DNA of 64,000 bases from Streptomyces sp. BHT-5-2 (GCF_019774615.1 NZ_CP081496.1:558001-622000), one strand, 5' to 3'; positions 55,421 to 64,000 are shown, counted from the stretch's first letter. The notes: generated by a model not told the origin, from the sequence alone. Program-made: numbers and translations.

Positions 55421-55457
55421 CGTCGACTTGTTCTAGCTTTTATAGAACAAGTCGACG
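55421..55457. terminator. 15-bp perfect inverted repeat (terminator or operator)
   Basis: CGTCGACTTGTTCTA and its complement, 7-base A/T-rich loop. It is 102 bases after the gntR stop and 87 bases before the hydrolase start on the same strand. It lacks a T run, so it could be an operator instead. Confidence 0.45.
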
Positions 55458-55558
55458 GCGCATGGCTACGAGAAGAGCGACAAGAACGCGGCAAGAAAAG
55501 GGCACGGGACGGGAGTTGAGCGGGCGCCGATGCGGTGTCGCCACACCCGCGCGGGCCG

Positions 55559-56317
55559 TCACGCGTCGAAGCCGTACTCCAACACGTACGACGCGGCGTC
55601 GAGCGTCATCTCGTTGAACTCCACGGGACGCCCCTCGTCGGCGAAGGCCGTCCGATGGATGAGGATCACCGGCGTCCCCGCGGACATGCTCAGCTGCTCG
55701 GCCTCTTCCTTCGTCGGCATCCGCGAACGGATCTCCTCGCGGAAGTGCACGGGCTCGAAGCCGAGTTCGGCGAGGCGGGCGTAGACACCGCCCGGCCCCG
55801 TGTCCTCGCGGGTGACGGACGACCCCGCGACCAGGGAAGCAGGGAGGTAACTGGTCGCGAGCAGCACGGGCTTCCCTTCCAACACGTAACGTCGCCGCCG
55901 CACGCAGACGGCGTCCTCGTCGCGCAGGTCCAGGACCTTCCGGACCTCCTCCGGAGCAGCTTCCTCCGACACCGCGACCTGGTCCACGACCACCGTGCGG
56001 CCCTCGACGTCGGAGGCCCAGACGGATCGGCCGACACCCCAGTGCTCGCGCGCCAAGCGCTGGATGCCCTGACGCCGCAACGGGCGGAACGCCCGCACGA
56101 AGACACCGGCACCCTTGCGGGACTCCGCCAGACCTTCGCTCTGGAGGACGCCGAGCGCCTGCCGAGCCGTCATGCGCGCCACGCCGTGCGAGGCCATCAG
56201 ATCGTTCTCGCCCGGAAGCCGGTCACCGGGACCGTACTCGCCCGACCTGATCGCCTCGCGCAGAGAGTCTGCGATCCGCTGATACTTCGGCCGACGGTCA
56301 CCCTCGGTGCTGGCCAT
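55559..56317 (-). CDS. GntR-family regulator with UTRA domain
   Basis: 252 residues: HTH at about 10-78 (YQRIADSLREAIRSGEYGPGDRLPGENDLMASHGVARMTARQALGVL...) and a UTRA ligand domain (about 95-245, LYVLEGKPVLLATSYLP-like, EEIRSRMPTKEEAEQL). KorSA-like relatives occur on mobile elements, but no integrase or replication gene is here. AGGAGG precedes ATG 56317. Divergent from the ATPase gene; three TCTAGA-core sites flank the promoter region. Confidence 0.88.
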   Translation of the reverse strand: MASTEGDRRPKYQRIADSLREAIRSGEYGPGDRLPGENDLMASHGVARMTARQALGVLQSEGLAESRKGAGVFVRAFRPLRRQGIQRLAREHWGVGRSVWASDVEGRTVVVDQVAVSEEAAPEEVRKVLDLRDEDAVCVRRRRYVLEGKPVLLATSYLPASLVAGSSVTREDTGPGGVYARLAELGFEPVHFREEIRSRMPTKEEAEQLSMSAGTPVILIHRTAFADEGRPVEFNEMTLDAASYVLEYGFDA

Positions 56318-56334
56318 GCGGGAGCCTCCTCTTC

Positions 56335-56345
56335 ATCTCTAGACA
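56335..56345. promoter_or_regulatory. TCTAGA-core operator 1 (gntR side)
   Basis: ATCTCTAGACA, the exact reverse complement of operator 3, 18 bases upstream of the gntR start. Confidence 0.55.
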
Positions 56346-56421
56346 CCCTAGGTCATGGGTGCGACGCCGGCACCGCACGCGTGATCACCGAACCCACGCA
56401 CCGCCTTCACCGGAGACCACA

Positions 56422-56450
56422 TTGACGTCTCTAGAGAGGTGCGCTTCAAT
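56422..56450 (+). promoter_or_regulatory. promoter with operator 2 in its spacer
   Basis: TTGACG (56422-56427) with the palindrome TCTCTAGAGA (56428-56437) in a 17-base spacer and TTCAAT (56445-56450) as a weak -10. A bound GntR would block polymerase. Confidence 0.45.
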
Positions 56451-56455
56451 GAATA

Positions 56456-56466
56456 TGTCTAGAGAT
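56456..56466. promoter_or_regulatory. TCTAGA-core operator 3 (ATPase side)
   Basis: TGTCTAGAGAT, same site as operator 1 in the other orientation, 63 bases before the ATPase start. Confidence 0.55.
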
Positions 56467-56528
56467 GTTGCCGCCCATCTGCTTCACCTCGCGGAATCTG
56501 CTGAGCGAGCCAAGGAACAGAGGTCCTC

Positions 56529-56942
56529 ATGGCCGTCACCGTTCGTCCGACCGGACACCCCGGGTACGCCGAGACTCTGCCGTGCACGGCGGAAAGCGCC
56601 GCACCTGCTCGGATCCTGGTGCGTACGGCCTTGGCCGCCTGGGGCCTGCACTCCGTCATGGAGAACGGGGCCCTGGTCGTCACCGAACTCGTCGCGAACG
56701 CCGCACGGCACACCCGTACCTGTGCCGTGCGCGTCACCATCACGCGTCCGGCCGGGGAGTTGGTCCGTATCGCGGTCGTCGACAAATCCAAGCGCGTTCC
56801 CGAATTCCGCGTGACGAGCGCCGGCGACGAGTTCGGGCGCGGTCTGGCGATCGTCGACGCCCTGTCGTGTCGGTGGGGCTACGACCCACTGCCCTGGGGG
56901 AAGCGCGTCTGGGCCGAGCTGCAGCGCGAGGCCGGCAGGTGA
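56529..56942 (+). CDS. ATP-binding protein, anti-sigma-factor/HATPase_c_2 type
   Basis: 137 residues, the short GHKL ATPase family of RsbW/SpoIIAB-like anti-sigma proteins, abundant in Streptomyces. N-box ELVANAARHT, G1-like VVDKSK and G2 FGRGLAIVDALS are visible. No histidine-phosphorylation domain, so it is not a sensor kinase. GAGG lies upstream of ATG 56529. Co-directional with the 54-aa gene, 41 bases apart; divergent from the GntR gene that probably represses it. The partner sigma factor is not in the window. Confidence 0.87.
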   Translation: MAVTVRPTGHPGYAETLPCTAESAAPARILVRTALAAWGLHSVMENGALVVTELVANAARHTRTCAVRVTITRPAGELVRIAVVDKSKRVPEFRVTSAGDEFGRGLAIVDALSCRWGYDPLPWGKRVWAELQREAGR

Positions 56943-56983
56943 GCGGCTCGGCGGCCGTCCGAACCCGGCGAAAGAAAGGCACC

Positions 56984-57148
56984 ATGAATTCCGGCAAGGC
57001 ACCGAACTGCCCCGAATGCACAGCGTTTCGCCGGGTCGCGCGCGAGGCACGCGACGCAGGTGACTACGGCAAGGAGACGGACTGCTTTGCGCTGCTGGCC
57101 CGTCATCAGGCCATGGCGCACAAGACGGCACGGCGGAAAGGCTCCTGA
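56984..57148 (+). CDS. 54-residue conserved-type small protein
   Basis: MNSGKAPNCPECTAFRRVAR... with a CPEC motif and a single later Cys (DCFALLARHQAMAHK); highly charged, no signal peptide or membrane helix. Function unknown; similar small proteins accompany anti-sigma-like ATPases in Streptomyces (from memory). GAAAGG precedes ATG 56984. Second gene of the two-gene operon; a clear terminator follows. Confidence 0.75.
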   Translation: MNSGKAPNCPECTAFRRVAREARDAGDYGKETDCFALLARHQAMAHKTARRKGS

Positions 57149-57161
57149 GGTTTCCGCCGGA

Positions 57162-57190
57162 CGGCCTCGTGCTCGATGTGCACGAGGCCG
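57162..57190 (+). terminator. terminator of the ATPase/small-protein operon
   Basis: CGGCCTCGTGC / GCACGAGGCCG, 11-bp perfect stem, 7-base loop. Confidence 0.75.
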
Positions 57191-57308
57191 CGTGCACTCC
57201 TCCCGGACCTAGGGCGCTGCGGTGGGGCTTCGCCCGCTCACCGGAGCGATCCACAAGGCAGGCCCCGACGGTGCGTTGCCGTGCAGGAGATACGGTCGAC
57301 CGACGGGT

Positions 57309-58535
57309 TCAGTGGACCGTTTTCGGCCAGGTGACCGGGAGTTCGTGGACGCCGTAGATGTTCATGTCGGTCCTGAGCCTCACCTCGTGGGCGGGGACGG
57401 CGAGTTCGAGGTCCGGGAAGCGGCGCAGCAGGGCGCCGAAGCCGGCGCGCATCTCGATGCGGGCCAGTTGCTGGCCGAGGCACTGGTGGATGCCGTGGCC
57501 GAAGGAGAGGTGGCCGCGGGCCTTGCGGCGGATGTCCAGGGTGTCGGGGTTCTCGAAGCGCCGGGGGTCGCGGTTGGCGGCCAGCAGCGAGACGACGACG
57601 GTCGATCCCCTGCCGATCGTTTCGCCGCCGAGGTCGATGTCCTCCGTGGCGTAGCGGTAGAAGATGTCGCCGACGGACAGGTAGCGCAGGAGTTCCTCGA
57701 CGGCGCCGGGGAGCAGTTCCGGATCGGTGCGCAGTTCGGCGAGCTGCTCGGGGTGCTCCAGGAGCGCGAAGGTGCCCAGGGCCAGCATGTTGGCGGTGGT
57801 CTCGTGGCCCGCGAGCAGCAGCAGGAAGGCGGCGCCGGTCAACTCCTCGATGGTGAGGTCCTCGTGGCGGGCCAGGTCGGAGAGGACGTCCTCGCCGGGT
57901 TCGGCGCGTTTGCGTGTGACGAGTTCGGCGAGGTACGAGGTCAGTGCGCCGTACGCGGCCATCTTCTCGTCGAGGGCGATGTCCTTCTCCATGAACTTGG
58001 CGGAGTTGGCCTGGAAGGTGTCGCGGTCCGCGTAGGGGACACCGAGCAGTGCGCAGATCACCAGTGAGGGCACCGGCAGCGCGAACTCCCTGACGAGGTC
58101 GACCGGCGGGGCGAGGCGCGCCAGTTCGTCCAGTTGCCGCTCGGTGATCTCGATGATGTGGTCTTCGAGCTGCTTCATGCGTTTGACGGTGAAGGCGCCG
58201 GTGAGCCGGCGGCGCAGCCGGGTGTGGTCCGGCGGGTCCATGGCGACGAACAGGCCCGGCACCTGCGGGGACGGTTCGGTGGGGGTGGGCATGCCGGGGG
58301 TCTCGTACGGCACGTGGATGATCCCGATGTCCTGACGGGAGCTGAACCGGGTGTCGGCCATGAGCCTGCGGACCTCTTCGTAGCCGGTGACGAGCCAGCC
58401 CTCGTGACCGTCGGGGAAGGCCAGGGGGCTGACCGGGCGGGCCTCGCGCAGCCGGGTGATCCCGGAGGGCGGGTCGAAGGGGCCCGCGTCGCGGTCCATG
58501 GGGAGGCCCTGCGGGACGGGAGGCGGCTGGCTCAT
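57309..58535 (-). CDS. cytochrome P450 (CYP105-like)
   Basis: 408 residues, soluble bacterial P450. Heme-binding FGHGIHQCLGQ with Cys352, I-helix AGHETT, ExxR in EELLRYL, and MDPPDHTRLRRRLTGAFTVKRM are typical of CYP105-type enzymes. Substrate unknown. GAAAGGAA precedes ATG 58535. No ferredoxin gene is adjacent, unlike many CYP105 operons. Convergent with the small-protein operon. Confidence 0.92.
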   Translation of the reverse strand: MSQPPPVPQGLPMDRDAGPFDPPSGITRLREARPVSPLAFPDGHEGWLVTGYEEVRRLMADTRFSSRQDIGIIHVPYETPGMPTPTEPSPQVPGLFVAMDPPDHTRLRRRLTGAFTVKRMKQLEDHIIEITERQLDELARLAPPVDLVREFALPVPSLVICALLGVPYADRDTFQANSAKFMEKDIALDEKMAAYGALTSYLAELVTRKRAEPGEDVLSDLARHEDLTIEELTGAAFLLLLAGHETTANMLALGTFALLEHPEQLAELRTDPELLPGAVEELLRYLSVGDIFYRYATEDIDLGGETIGRGSTVVVSLLAANRDPRRFENPDTLDIRRKARGHLSFGHGIHQCLGQQLARIEMRAGFGALLRRFPDLELAVPAHEVRLRTDMNIYGVHELPVTWPKTVH

Positions 58536-58729
58536 GGGGTTCCTTTCGCGGCGGCCGTGGCGGCGCTCCTTGCGGCTCGTTGCGGCCACGATCGGGGACG
58601 GAACTGACATGGGGCTGACACGGCTCTGACATGGCTGCTGGCGCGAGCAGGACAGGCGGGCCGGCATGCCCGTACACCGTGTCCCCTACGTGCCGCCGAC
58701 CGGCGTCATGGACCTCGTCGGCCCCGCGG

Positions 58730-60745
58730 TCAGCCCCTTGCCGCCGGCACCGTGAGGGTCAACGGGCCCTTGCCGTCGGCGGATTGGACCGGGATTTCGC
58801 GGCGCAGGCCGCCGGCGGTCAGGCGGAGGGCGACCCGCCAGGTGCCCGGGGGGCCGCTGCGGAGGCGGGAGCGGGCCCGGTAGCGGTCGCCGGCGCCGCG
58901 TTCGACGGTGGTGCGCAGGGCCACGCAGCGGGTGGCGTCGCGCAGGACGAACTGGAGGCCGGCGTCGGCGGGGCAGCCGGGGAGGGTGACGCGGGCGGCG
59001 ACCGTGGCGCGGCCGGCGCGGGTGCAGGCGGCCTCGCCCCGGAGATCGGTGCCGAGCGGGCGGCGGGCACCGTCGTGGTCCAGGTCGAGGTGGAGGTGGC
59101 CGTGCGGGGAGGAGAGGAAGAGGGCGGCGACGGTGGGGCCTTCGGGGCCGTGGCCGACGACGCGGGGCGTGGTGTCGGTGGCCGGTGCGCCGCCCTCGGG
59201 GACGAGCCAGGCTTCGCGGCGGAGGGCGGGCGGGGCGTCCACGTCCTTCGCAGGTGCGGCGTCGGGGCCGAGCCCGGTACCTCCCTCTGCCCTGTCCGCC
59301 CCTTCGGCCGCCACCGCGATCTTCAGTCCCCAGATGCCGTCCGCCAATGGGGTGCCGTGGGAGGCGGTGGCCGGGTCGAGGGCGGCGTGCCAGGTGTCGT
59401 CGGGGCCGTGCGCGGCGGGGACGCGGAGGTGGGCGCCGCTGCGGTGGAGGACGAGCTCCACGCGATCGGCGCCGATGGTGCCCGCGGCGCGGAGGGTCGC
59501 GGTGCCGTGGAGGTGGAGGACGCCGCCGACCCACTGGAGGTCGGTGAGGCGCTGGCGGACGGCGATCCGGTCGGTGAGGTCGTAGAGGGCGTCCGGCAGC
59601 GGGTGGTCCGGGTCGCGGAAGTGCGGGTAGGCGGCGTAGGCGCGGCCGTTCTCGATGCGGGGGCGGCCGGGCGCGGGGCCGGCGCCGGGGGCGGAGTCGG
59701 CCCGGACTACGTCGGTCAGTTCGGTGTCGAGGCCGGCGCGGAGGCAGTGGGCGCGGAGCCGGAGGCCGGGCGGGAGGGCCGCGGAGACCCGGTCGGTCAG
59801 ATAGCGGTCGACGAGGGGGCGGGCGGCCTCGCGCATCGCGCGGCGGCCGGCCTCGTCCCGGGCGAGGTAGGGGGCCGCGAACGGCATGAGTATCTCGCCG
59901 TGGAAGTGGCGGATCATGAGTTTGTCGCGGTCGGGGCCGGGCGGGACCTCGGCGGCGAGACCGGCCAGGACGGTGTCGATGTAGGCGAGGTAGGCGGGCC
60001 AGTCCATGTCCTGGCGGGAGGCGTTGCTGTCGTCCTCGCGGCCGTGCAGGTAGTAGCAGTCGTAGTCGGCGAGGACGGAGACGGTGCCGGCGCGCAGCAG
60101 GGCGGCGATGCCGAAGGGGAGGTCCTCGGCGAGCAGCCGGCCCTCGACGAAGCGCAGGTGGTGGCGTTCGACGAAGGAGCGGCGGAAGAGCTTGTAGGCG
60201 GCCAGCGACCAGTAGACGGGCGAGTCGAAGACCGAGACGCGGGGGCTGGTGGTGCGCAGGTCGACGGGGGCGCCGCGGCCGTCGGTGCCGACGATGCGGC
60301 CGTAGACGATGTCGGAGCCGTGTTCCTCGGCCATCCGGGTGAGGCGCTCCAGGGCCTCGGGGCCGAGGTGGTCGTCGGAGTCGAGGAAGAAGACGTAGTC
60401 GCCGGTGGCGCGGTCCAGGCCGACGTTGCGGGGTCTCCCGGCGCCTCCGGAGGCGGGCTGGTGGACGACGGTGAGGCGGGGGTGGGCGGCGGCGGCCTCG
60501 TCGAGCCAGGCGGCGCTGCCGTCGGTGGAGCCGTCGTCGACGGCGATGATCTCGATGCGGTCCGGATCGAGGGTCTGGGCGAGGACCGAGCCGAGGCTGC
60601 GGTCCAGATAGCGGCGGGTGTCGTGGACCGGCACGATCACGGTGACGGTCGGGGCGGCGGCGCGGCCCGGGGCGTCTGGGCCGTGCGGGTGGCCGGGGCC
60701 GCCGGGGCCGTCCTCAGGATGAGCAGAGTTGCGGGACACCGGCAC
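58730..60745 (-). CDS. GT2 family glycosyltransferase with C-terminal beta-rich domains
   Basis: 671 residues. GT-A domain about 30-270: VTVIVPVHDTRRYLDRSL, IIAVDDGSTDGSA, FFLDSDDHLGPEAL, GRLLAEDLPFGIAALL. C-terminal beta-rich regions about 390-660 resemble those of the other GT2 protein at 48458-50152. It likely adds a sugar to a surface polymer. CGGAGG precedes GTG 60745. Divergent from the YfhO-type gene. Confidence 0.87.
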   Translation of the reverse strand: MPVSRNSAHPEDGPGGPGHPHGPDAPGRAAAPTVTVIVPVHDTRRYLDRSLGSVLAQTLDPDRIEIIAVDDGSTDGSAAWLDEAAAAHPRLTVVHQPASGGAGRPRNVGLDRATGDYVFFLDSDDHLGPEALERLTRMAEEHGSDIVYGRIVGTDGRGAPVDLRTTSPRVSVFDSPVYWSLAAYKLFRRSFVERHHLRFVEGRLLAEDLPFGIAALLRAGTVSVLADYDCYYLHGREDDSNASRQDMDWPAYLAYIDTVLAGLAAEVPPGPDRDKLMIRHFHGEILMPFAAPYLARDEAGRRAMREAARPLVDRYLTDRVSAALPPGLRLRAHCLRAGLDTELTDVVRADSAPGAGPAPGRPRIENGRAYAAYPHFRDPDHPLPDALYDLTDRIAVRQRLTDLQWVGGVLHLHGTATLRAAGTIGADRVELVLHRSGAHLRVPAAHGPDDTWHAALDPATASHGTPLADGIWGLKIAVAAEGADRAEGGTGLGPDAAPAKDVDAPPALRREAWLVPEGGAPATDTTPRVVGHGPEGPTVAALFLSSPHGHLHLDLDHDGARRPLGTDLRGEAACTRAGRATVAARVTLPGCPADAGLQFVLRDATRCVALRTTVERGAGDRYRARSRLRSGPPGTWRVALRLTAGGLRREIPVQSADGKGPLTLTVPAARG

Positions 60746-60899
60746 AGTGGCCTCCGTTCCTTTCTGCGGGTCCTCGCCCTACCCCGCCCCCTCCGGGGTA
60801 AAACGGACTACAAGCCATCAAGCCATATAAATCGCTACTGCTGAATCGTTCGCTGCCTGTCTGTGCGCGGGGGACCGCGCCGACCTCGGAGGAGCGCCG

Positions 60900-63623
60900 G
60901 TGAGCCCGACACCTTCCGCACCCCAAGAGGGGGTCCGGGACCGGGAGGTTGCCCGGAGTCCGTCCGGCGCGACGCGCGCCACACCCGCGGGGCGGGCCCG
61001 GCGCCGGGCGGCCGCGCCCGGGCTCGCGGCGCTGCTGTCCATGGGTGCGTACTGCCTGGCGCTGGCCGCCCACGGCAGCTATCCGTTCGGGCCGCGGCCC
61101 CGTTCGGTGAACGACCTGGGCAACCAGTTCGTGCCCTTCCACGCCCGGCTGTGGGACCTGCTGCACGGCGGCGCCCACGGGGATCTCTTCTTCAACTGGG
61201 GCAGCGGGTACGGCGTCCCCTTCCTGGCGGACTTCGTCACGTATCTGATGAACCCGTTCTCGCTGCTGGTGGGGGTGTTCCCGCGGGCGCTGGTGGATCT
61301 GCCGGTGTTCCTGGTGACGCTGCTGAGCATCGGGCTGGGCGCGGCGCTGATGACCGTGCTCCTGGGGCGGCTGCGGGCCGGGCCGGGCGGGCTGCGGGCG
61401 CTGCTGGCGGTGGGGTACGGGCTGTGCGCGTGGGTGCTGAGCGACGGGTACGCCGATCCGATGTGGATGTGGGGGCTGGTGTCGCTGCCGCTGCTGGGGA
61501 TCGCGGCGGACTGGTGCCTGCGGCGGGTGCGGTGGGTGGCGGGGACGCTGCTGGTGGCGGTGGCGTGGGCCGGGAACTTCTACACCGCGGCGATGGCGAC
61601 GCTGGCGACCGGGCTGGTGCTGGCGGTTCGGCTGCTGGCGGAGGGGCCGGTGGGGCGGGGCGCCCGGGACGACCGGGACGACGAGGACGACGGCGGCGGC
61701 GCGGGGGCCGCCCGCGCCGCGTGGCCGCCGGGCGGGCGGGCGCGGGTGGTGGGCCGGGCGGCCGGCATGGCGGCGGCCGGGATCGCGCTGGCCGCGCCGG
61801 TGCTGACGGTGACGCTGCGGGCCAGCCGGGCCTCGCAGCAGCCGCCCCCGGCGGTGTACGAGGGGCGGCCGCCGCTGCTGGACCAGCTGGCGAAGCTGCT
61901 GCCGCCCGGCCACGGCACGGTGCCGGCGCCGAACGTCTCCGTCGGGGTGGCGGCGCTGCTGCTGGTGGCGGCCTTCCCGTTCGTCCGGGCGGTGCCGGTG
62001 CGGGCCCGGGTCGGGTGGACGCTGCTGGCGCTGGGGATGGGCGCGTCGTTCGTCTGGAAGCCGACGATCCTGCTGTGGCACGGTCTGGCGCTGCCCAACG
62101 GGAGCCCGTACCGGGCCGCGTTCGTGCTGAGCGGGGTGCTGGTGATGGTCGCCTGGCTGGCGCTGGCGCACCGCCCGCGGCCGCGGGAGCTGGCCGCGGG
62201 GGCGGGGCTGGTCGCGGTGCTGCTGCTGTGCTGCCGGAACCGGAGCGCGGTGAACGGCACGACCTGGCTCATGGTGGCGGGCGGCGGGGCGGTGGTCCTG
62301 GCGGCGCTGGCGGCGCCGGCCCGCCTGCGGGCGCGGCGGCGGGGCCGGGCGGCGGTCACCGCGGTGCTGGCCGTCACGGTGACGCTGACCGCGGCCTGCA
62401 CGGCGTTCTCGGTGACCGCCGCGCGGGACGCGATCCCGTGGTTCCGGCCGAAGCCCACCATGACCGCGGGGGCGCTGGCCGCCCGGCGGGGGCTGGCCGC
62501 CCGGGACGACTGGCCGCGGTCCCGCACGGACCCGGGCCCGCACGAGTTCGCCGACAACGATCCGCTGCTGATCGGCGGCGAGGGCGGCGCGTACTACAGC
62601 AGCTACGTGCCGGCGGCGGCCGCCCGGACGCTGCGCGGGCTGGGCGCCGGCTGGTACATCCGGGGGCGGCACACGCTCAGCTTCCAGGACCCGGTGGGGC
62701 AGGCCCTGATGGGGGTGGGCAGTGCGCTGATGCCGCCGGAACCGGGCGCGGCGCGCGGCGCATTCACGGTGGCGCGCGGGCGGCCGGCGCCGCTGCTGAC
62801 CGTGCGGCGCGGGCCGCTGCCGGGGCCCGGCGCCGGCCCGGACACCGTCTTCGCCCGCCAGGAACGGTTGCTGGGCGCCCGCGTCTACGAGGTGCCGCGG
62901 CTGGTGCCCGTCGCCGGTCCGGCCCCGGCCCCGCAGCGGGCGCCCGGCGGCTGGCTGCTGCCGGACCGCCCGCTGCCCGGCACGGACGCCGGAGTGCTGA
63001 CCGCGCCGGACGCGCCGGAGGCCGGGGCGGCCTTCACCGCGCGGTGCACCCCGGGCAGCCTGGCGCTGTGGTACGCGCCGTGGTTCGCGGGCGAGGTCGC
63101 CGGGCCGGGCGGGGCCACCCGGGCGGTGGGCCGGTGGGACGGCACCGCCAATCCGCTGCGGCGGCTGGGCACCGTACCGGCCGACGGGGTGGTGCGGGTG
63201 CGGTTCACCGGGCAGCGCCGCGCGTATGTGCCGGAGCGGGCCGTGGGCTGCCTGGCCCCGGGGCGGCTGGCCGCGGCGGTGCGGGCGCTGGAGGGGCCGG
63301 TGCGGCTCACCGCGGGCGGCCACGACCTGACGGCGCGACTGCGTCCGGGGGCGGCGGGGACCGCGGTGCTCGCTCTGCCGGCGGTGTCCGGATGGGGCTG
63401 TTCGGTGGACGGCGGACCGGTCCGGGAGCCCGGCTCGTTCGGCGGTCTGACGGCCGTTCCGCTGAGCCGCGGGGCGACCCGGCTGAGCTGTGCGTACGAG
63501 CCTCCGGGGCTGGCCGCGGGGCTGCTGGTGAGCGCGGCGGGGGCGCTGGCGGTGGTGGCGGTGGCCGGTGCGGCGGCCCTCCGCCGGGGGCGGCGACGCA
63601 CTCCACCCGCCTTTCCCGAATAG
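60900..63623 (+). CDS. YfhO-type polytopic membrane protein
   Basis: 907 residues, many membrane helices (about 12-13) with a long extracellular C-terminal part (about 520-870) and a last helix LAAGLLVSAAGALAVVAVAGAA. YfhO relatives are GT-C-fold proteins implicated in glycosylating lipoteichoic acid. NDLGNQFVPFHARLWD and FFNWGSGYGVPFLADFVTYLMNPFSLL are the conserved first extracellular loop. GGAGGAG precedes GTG 60900. Divergent from one GT2 and co-directional with another, consistent with a lipid-linked glycosyl donor pathway. Confidence 0.88.
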   Translation: MSPTPSAPQEGVRDREVARSPSGATRATPAGRARRRAAAPGLAALLSMGAYCLALAAHGSYPFGPRPRSVNDLGNQFVPFHARLWDLLHGGAHGDLFFNWGSGYGVPFLADFVTYLMNPFSLLVGVFPRALVDLPVFLVTLLSIGLGAALMTVLLGRLRAGPGGLRALLAVGYGLCAWVLSDGYADPMWMWGLVSLPLLGIAADWCLRRVRWVAGTLLVAVAWAGNFYTAAMATLATGLVLAVRLLAEGPVGRGARDDRDDEDDGGGAGAARAAWPPGGRARVVGRAAGMAAAGIALAAPVLTVTLRASRASQQPPPAVYEGRPPLLDQLAKLLPPGHGTVPAPNVSVGVAALLLVAAFPFVRAVPVRARVGWTLLALGMGASFVWKPTILLWHGLALPNGSPYRAAFVLSGVLVMVAWLALAHRPRPRELAAGAGLVAVLLLCCRNRSAVNGTTWLMVAGGGAVVLAALAAPARLRARRRGRAAVTAVLAVTVTLTAACTAFSVTAARDAIPWFRPKPTMTAGALAARRGLAARDDWPRSRTDPGPHEFADNDPLLIGGEGGAYYSSYVPAAAARTLRGLGAGWYIRGRHTLSFQDPVGQALMGVGSALMPPEPGAARGAFTVARGRPAPLLTVRRGPLPGPGAGPDTVFARQERLLGARVYEVPRLVPVAGPAPAPQRAPGGWLLPDRPLPGTDAGVLTAPDAPEAGAAFTARCTPGSLALWYAPWFAGEVAGPGGATRAVGRWDGTANPLRRLGTVPADGVVRVRFTGQRRAYVPERAVGCLAPGRLAAAVRALEGPVRLTAGGHDLTARLRPGAAGTAVLALPAVSGWGCSVDGGPVREPGSFGGLTAVPLSRGATRLSCAYEPPGLAAGLLVSAAGALAVVAVAGAAALRRGRRRTPPAFPE

Positions 63624-63652
63624 TGCGTTTCGTCCCGATTCGTAAAATGGCC

Positions 63653-63687
63653 TTTCAGGGGACGGCCGCGCAGGCCGTCCCCTGAAA
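63653..63687 (+). terminator. terminator after the YfhO-type gene
   Basis: TTTCAGGGGACGGCC and its complement, 15-bp perfect stem, 5-base loop, only 29 bases before the next start codon. Confidence 0.8.
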
Positions 63688-63716
63688 CCCGGCGAACTCC
63701 GGCGAACGGCCCGCTC

Positions 63717-64000
63717 ATGAAGCTCTCCATCGTCGTCCCCTGCTACAACGAAGAGGCCGTCATAGGCCGCTTCGACGACCAGCTGCGCGCGGTCCTCGAC
63801 GGCCTCGCGGTGGAGTACGAGCTGTGCTACGTGGACGACGGCAGCATCGACGGGACCCTGCCCCGGATCCGCGCCCTGGTCCAGCAGCACCGCGGCACCA
63901 CCCGCTACCTCTCCTTCAGCCGCAACTTCGGCAAGGAGCCGGCGATGCTGGCCGGGCTCCGGGCGGCCACCGGCGACGCGGTGATCCTCATGGACGCCGA
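63717..64000 (+). CDS. GT2 polyprenyl-phosphate sugar transferase-like (DPM1/GtrB-like; 3' end outside window)
   Basis: The 94 visible residues start MKLSIVVPCYNEEAVIGRFDDQL, then LCYVDDGSIDGT, RYLSFSRNFGKEPAMLAGL and ILMDAD, the signature of dolichyl/undecaprenyl-phosphate glycosyltransferases that make a lipid-linked sugar for GT-C enzymes. This fits the adjacent YfhO-type protein. The stop codon is beyond the window. Confidence 0.9.
   Translation, partial: MKLSIVVPCYNEEAVIGRFDDQLRAVLDGLAVEYELCYVDDGSIDGTLPRIRALVQQHRGTTRYLSFSRNFGKEPAMLAGLRAATGDAVILMDA

Noticed and set aside
55559..57148. Integrated plasmid or prophage remnant suggested by the KorSA-like GntR
   Set aside because: No integrase, replication gene, att repeat or tRNA site is visible.

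Overview
The window is a GC-rich (roughly 72-74% by eye), gene-dense actinobacterial chromosome segment, almost certainly Streptomyces or a close relative such as Kitasatospora. The evidence is strong third-position G/C bias, frequent GTG starts, a tmRNA tag of the Streptomyces type (ANTKRDS...FALAA), the pkaA/pkaB kinase pair, an NnaR-type HemD/winged-helix regulator beside narK, and an LAXTG sortase substrate. From memory (not searched) the backbone order GH20 - DUF3039 - YqgE - murA - hup - malic enzyme - HelD-like - nnaR - narK - ssrA - smpB - S41 protease - ftsX - ftsE - prfB - pkaB - pkaA - galE matches the S. coelicolor SCO2943-SCO2988 region, so this looks like conserved core chromosome with accessory insertions. 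No IS element, prophage, CRISPR array or tRNA was recognised.

Layout. 1-9.3 kb: 5' part of a GH20 hexosaminidase, DUF3039, an MFS exporter with a divergent LysR regulator, a hypothetical protein, YqgE, MurA, HU and NAD-malic enzyme. 9.3-17 kb: a candidate small RNA, a HelD-like RNA polymerase-associated helicase, a CGNR/ABATE regulator, an apparently leaderless methyltransferase gene, then the nitrate module nnaR-narK with two GlnR-box-like sites. 17-22.5 kb: a lasso-cyclase-like asparagine-synthetase homologue with no visible precursor or protease, a DUF4232 lipoprotein, and a second LysR/MFS divergent pair. 22.5-33 kb: ssrA/smpB, S41 protease, ftsEX, a zinc-ribbon membrane peptide, a repeat-rich LAXTG surface protein, prfB, and the kinases PkaB and PkaA.

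33-42.4 kb: a 1440-residue FHA-FtsK protein divergent from pkaA, a repetitive non-coding stretch, and a sugar ABC importer (lipoprotein plus two permeases, no ATPase). 42.6-51.2 kb: a surface-polymer locus with two methyltransferases, a fused GT2/TagF-type polymerase, a GT2 transferase and GalE. 51.3-58.6 kb: a CocE-type hydrolase with divergent TetR, an alpha/beta hydrolase, a GntR/UTRA regulator divergent from an anti-sigma-like ATPase and a 54-aa protein, and a cytochrome P450. 58.7-64 kb: another large GT2, a YfhO-type membrane protein, and the start of a DPM1-like GT2 cut by the window end.

How they connect: ssrA/smpB/prfB serve translation rescue and termination; murA, ftsEX, the S41 protease and the later GT2/TagF/GalE/YfhO genes serve the envelope; PkaA/PkaB beside an FHA protein suggests a phospho-threonine signalling module; nnaR/narK with GlnR-like boxes is a nitrogen-controlled nitrate unit. 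Several divergent regulator-target pairs carry clear inverted-repeat operators. All family assignments come from reading motifs; no database search was run.
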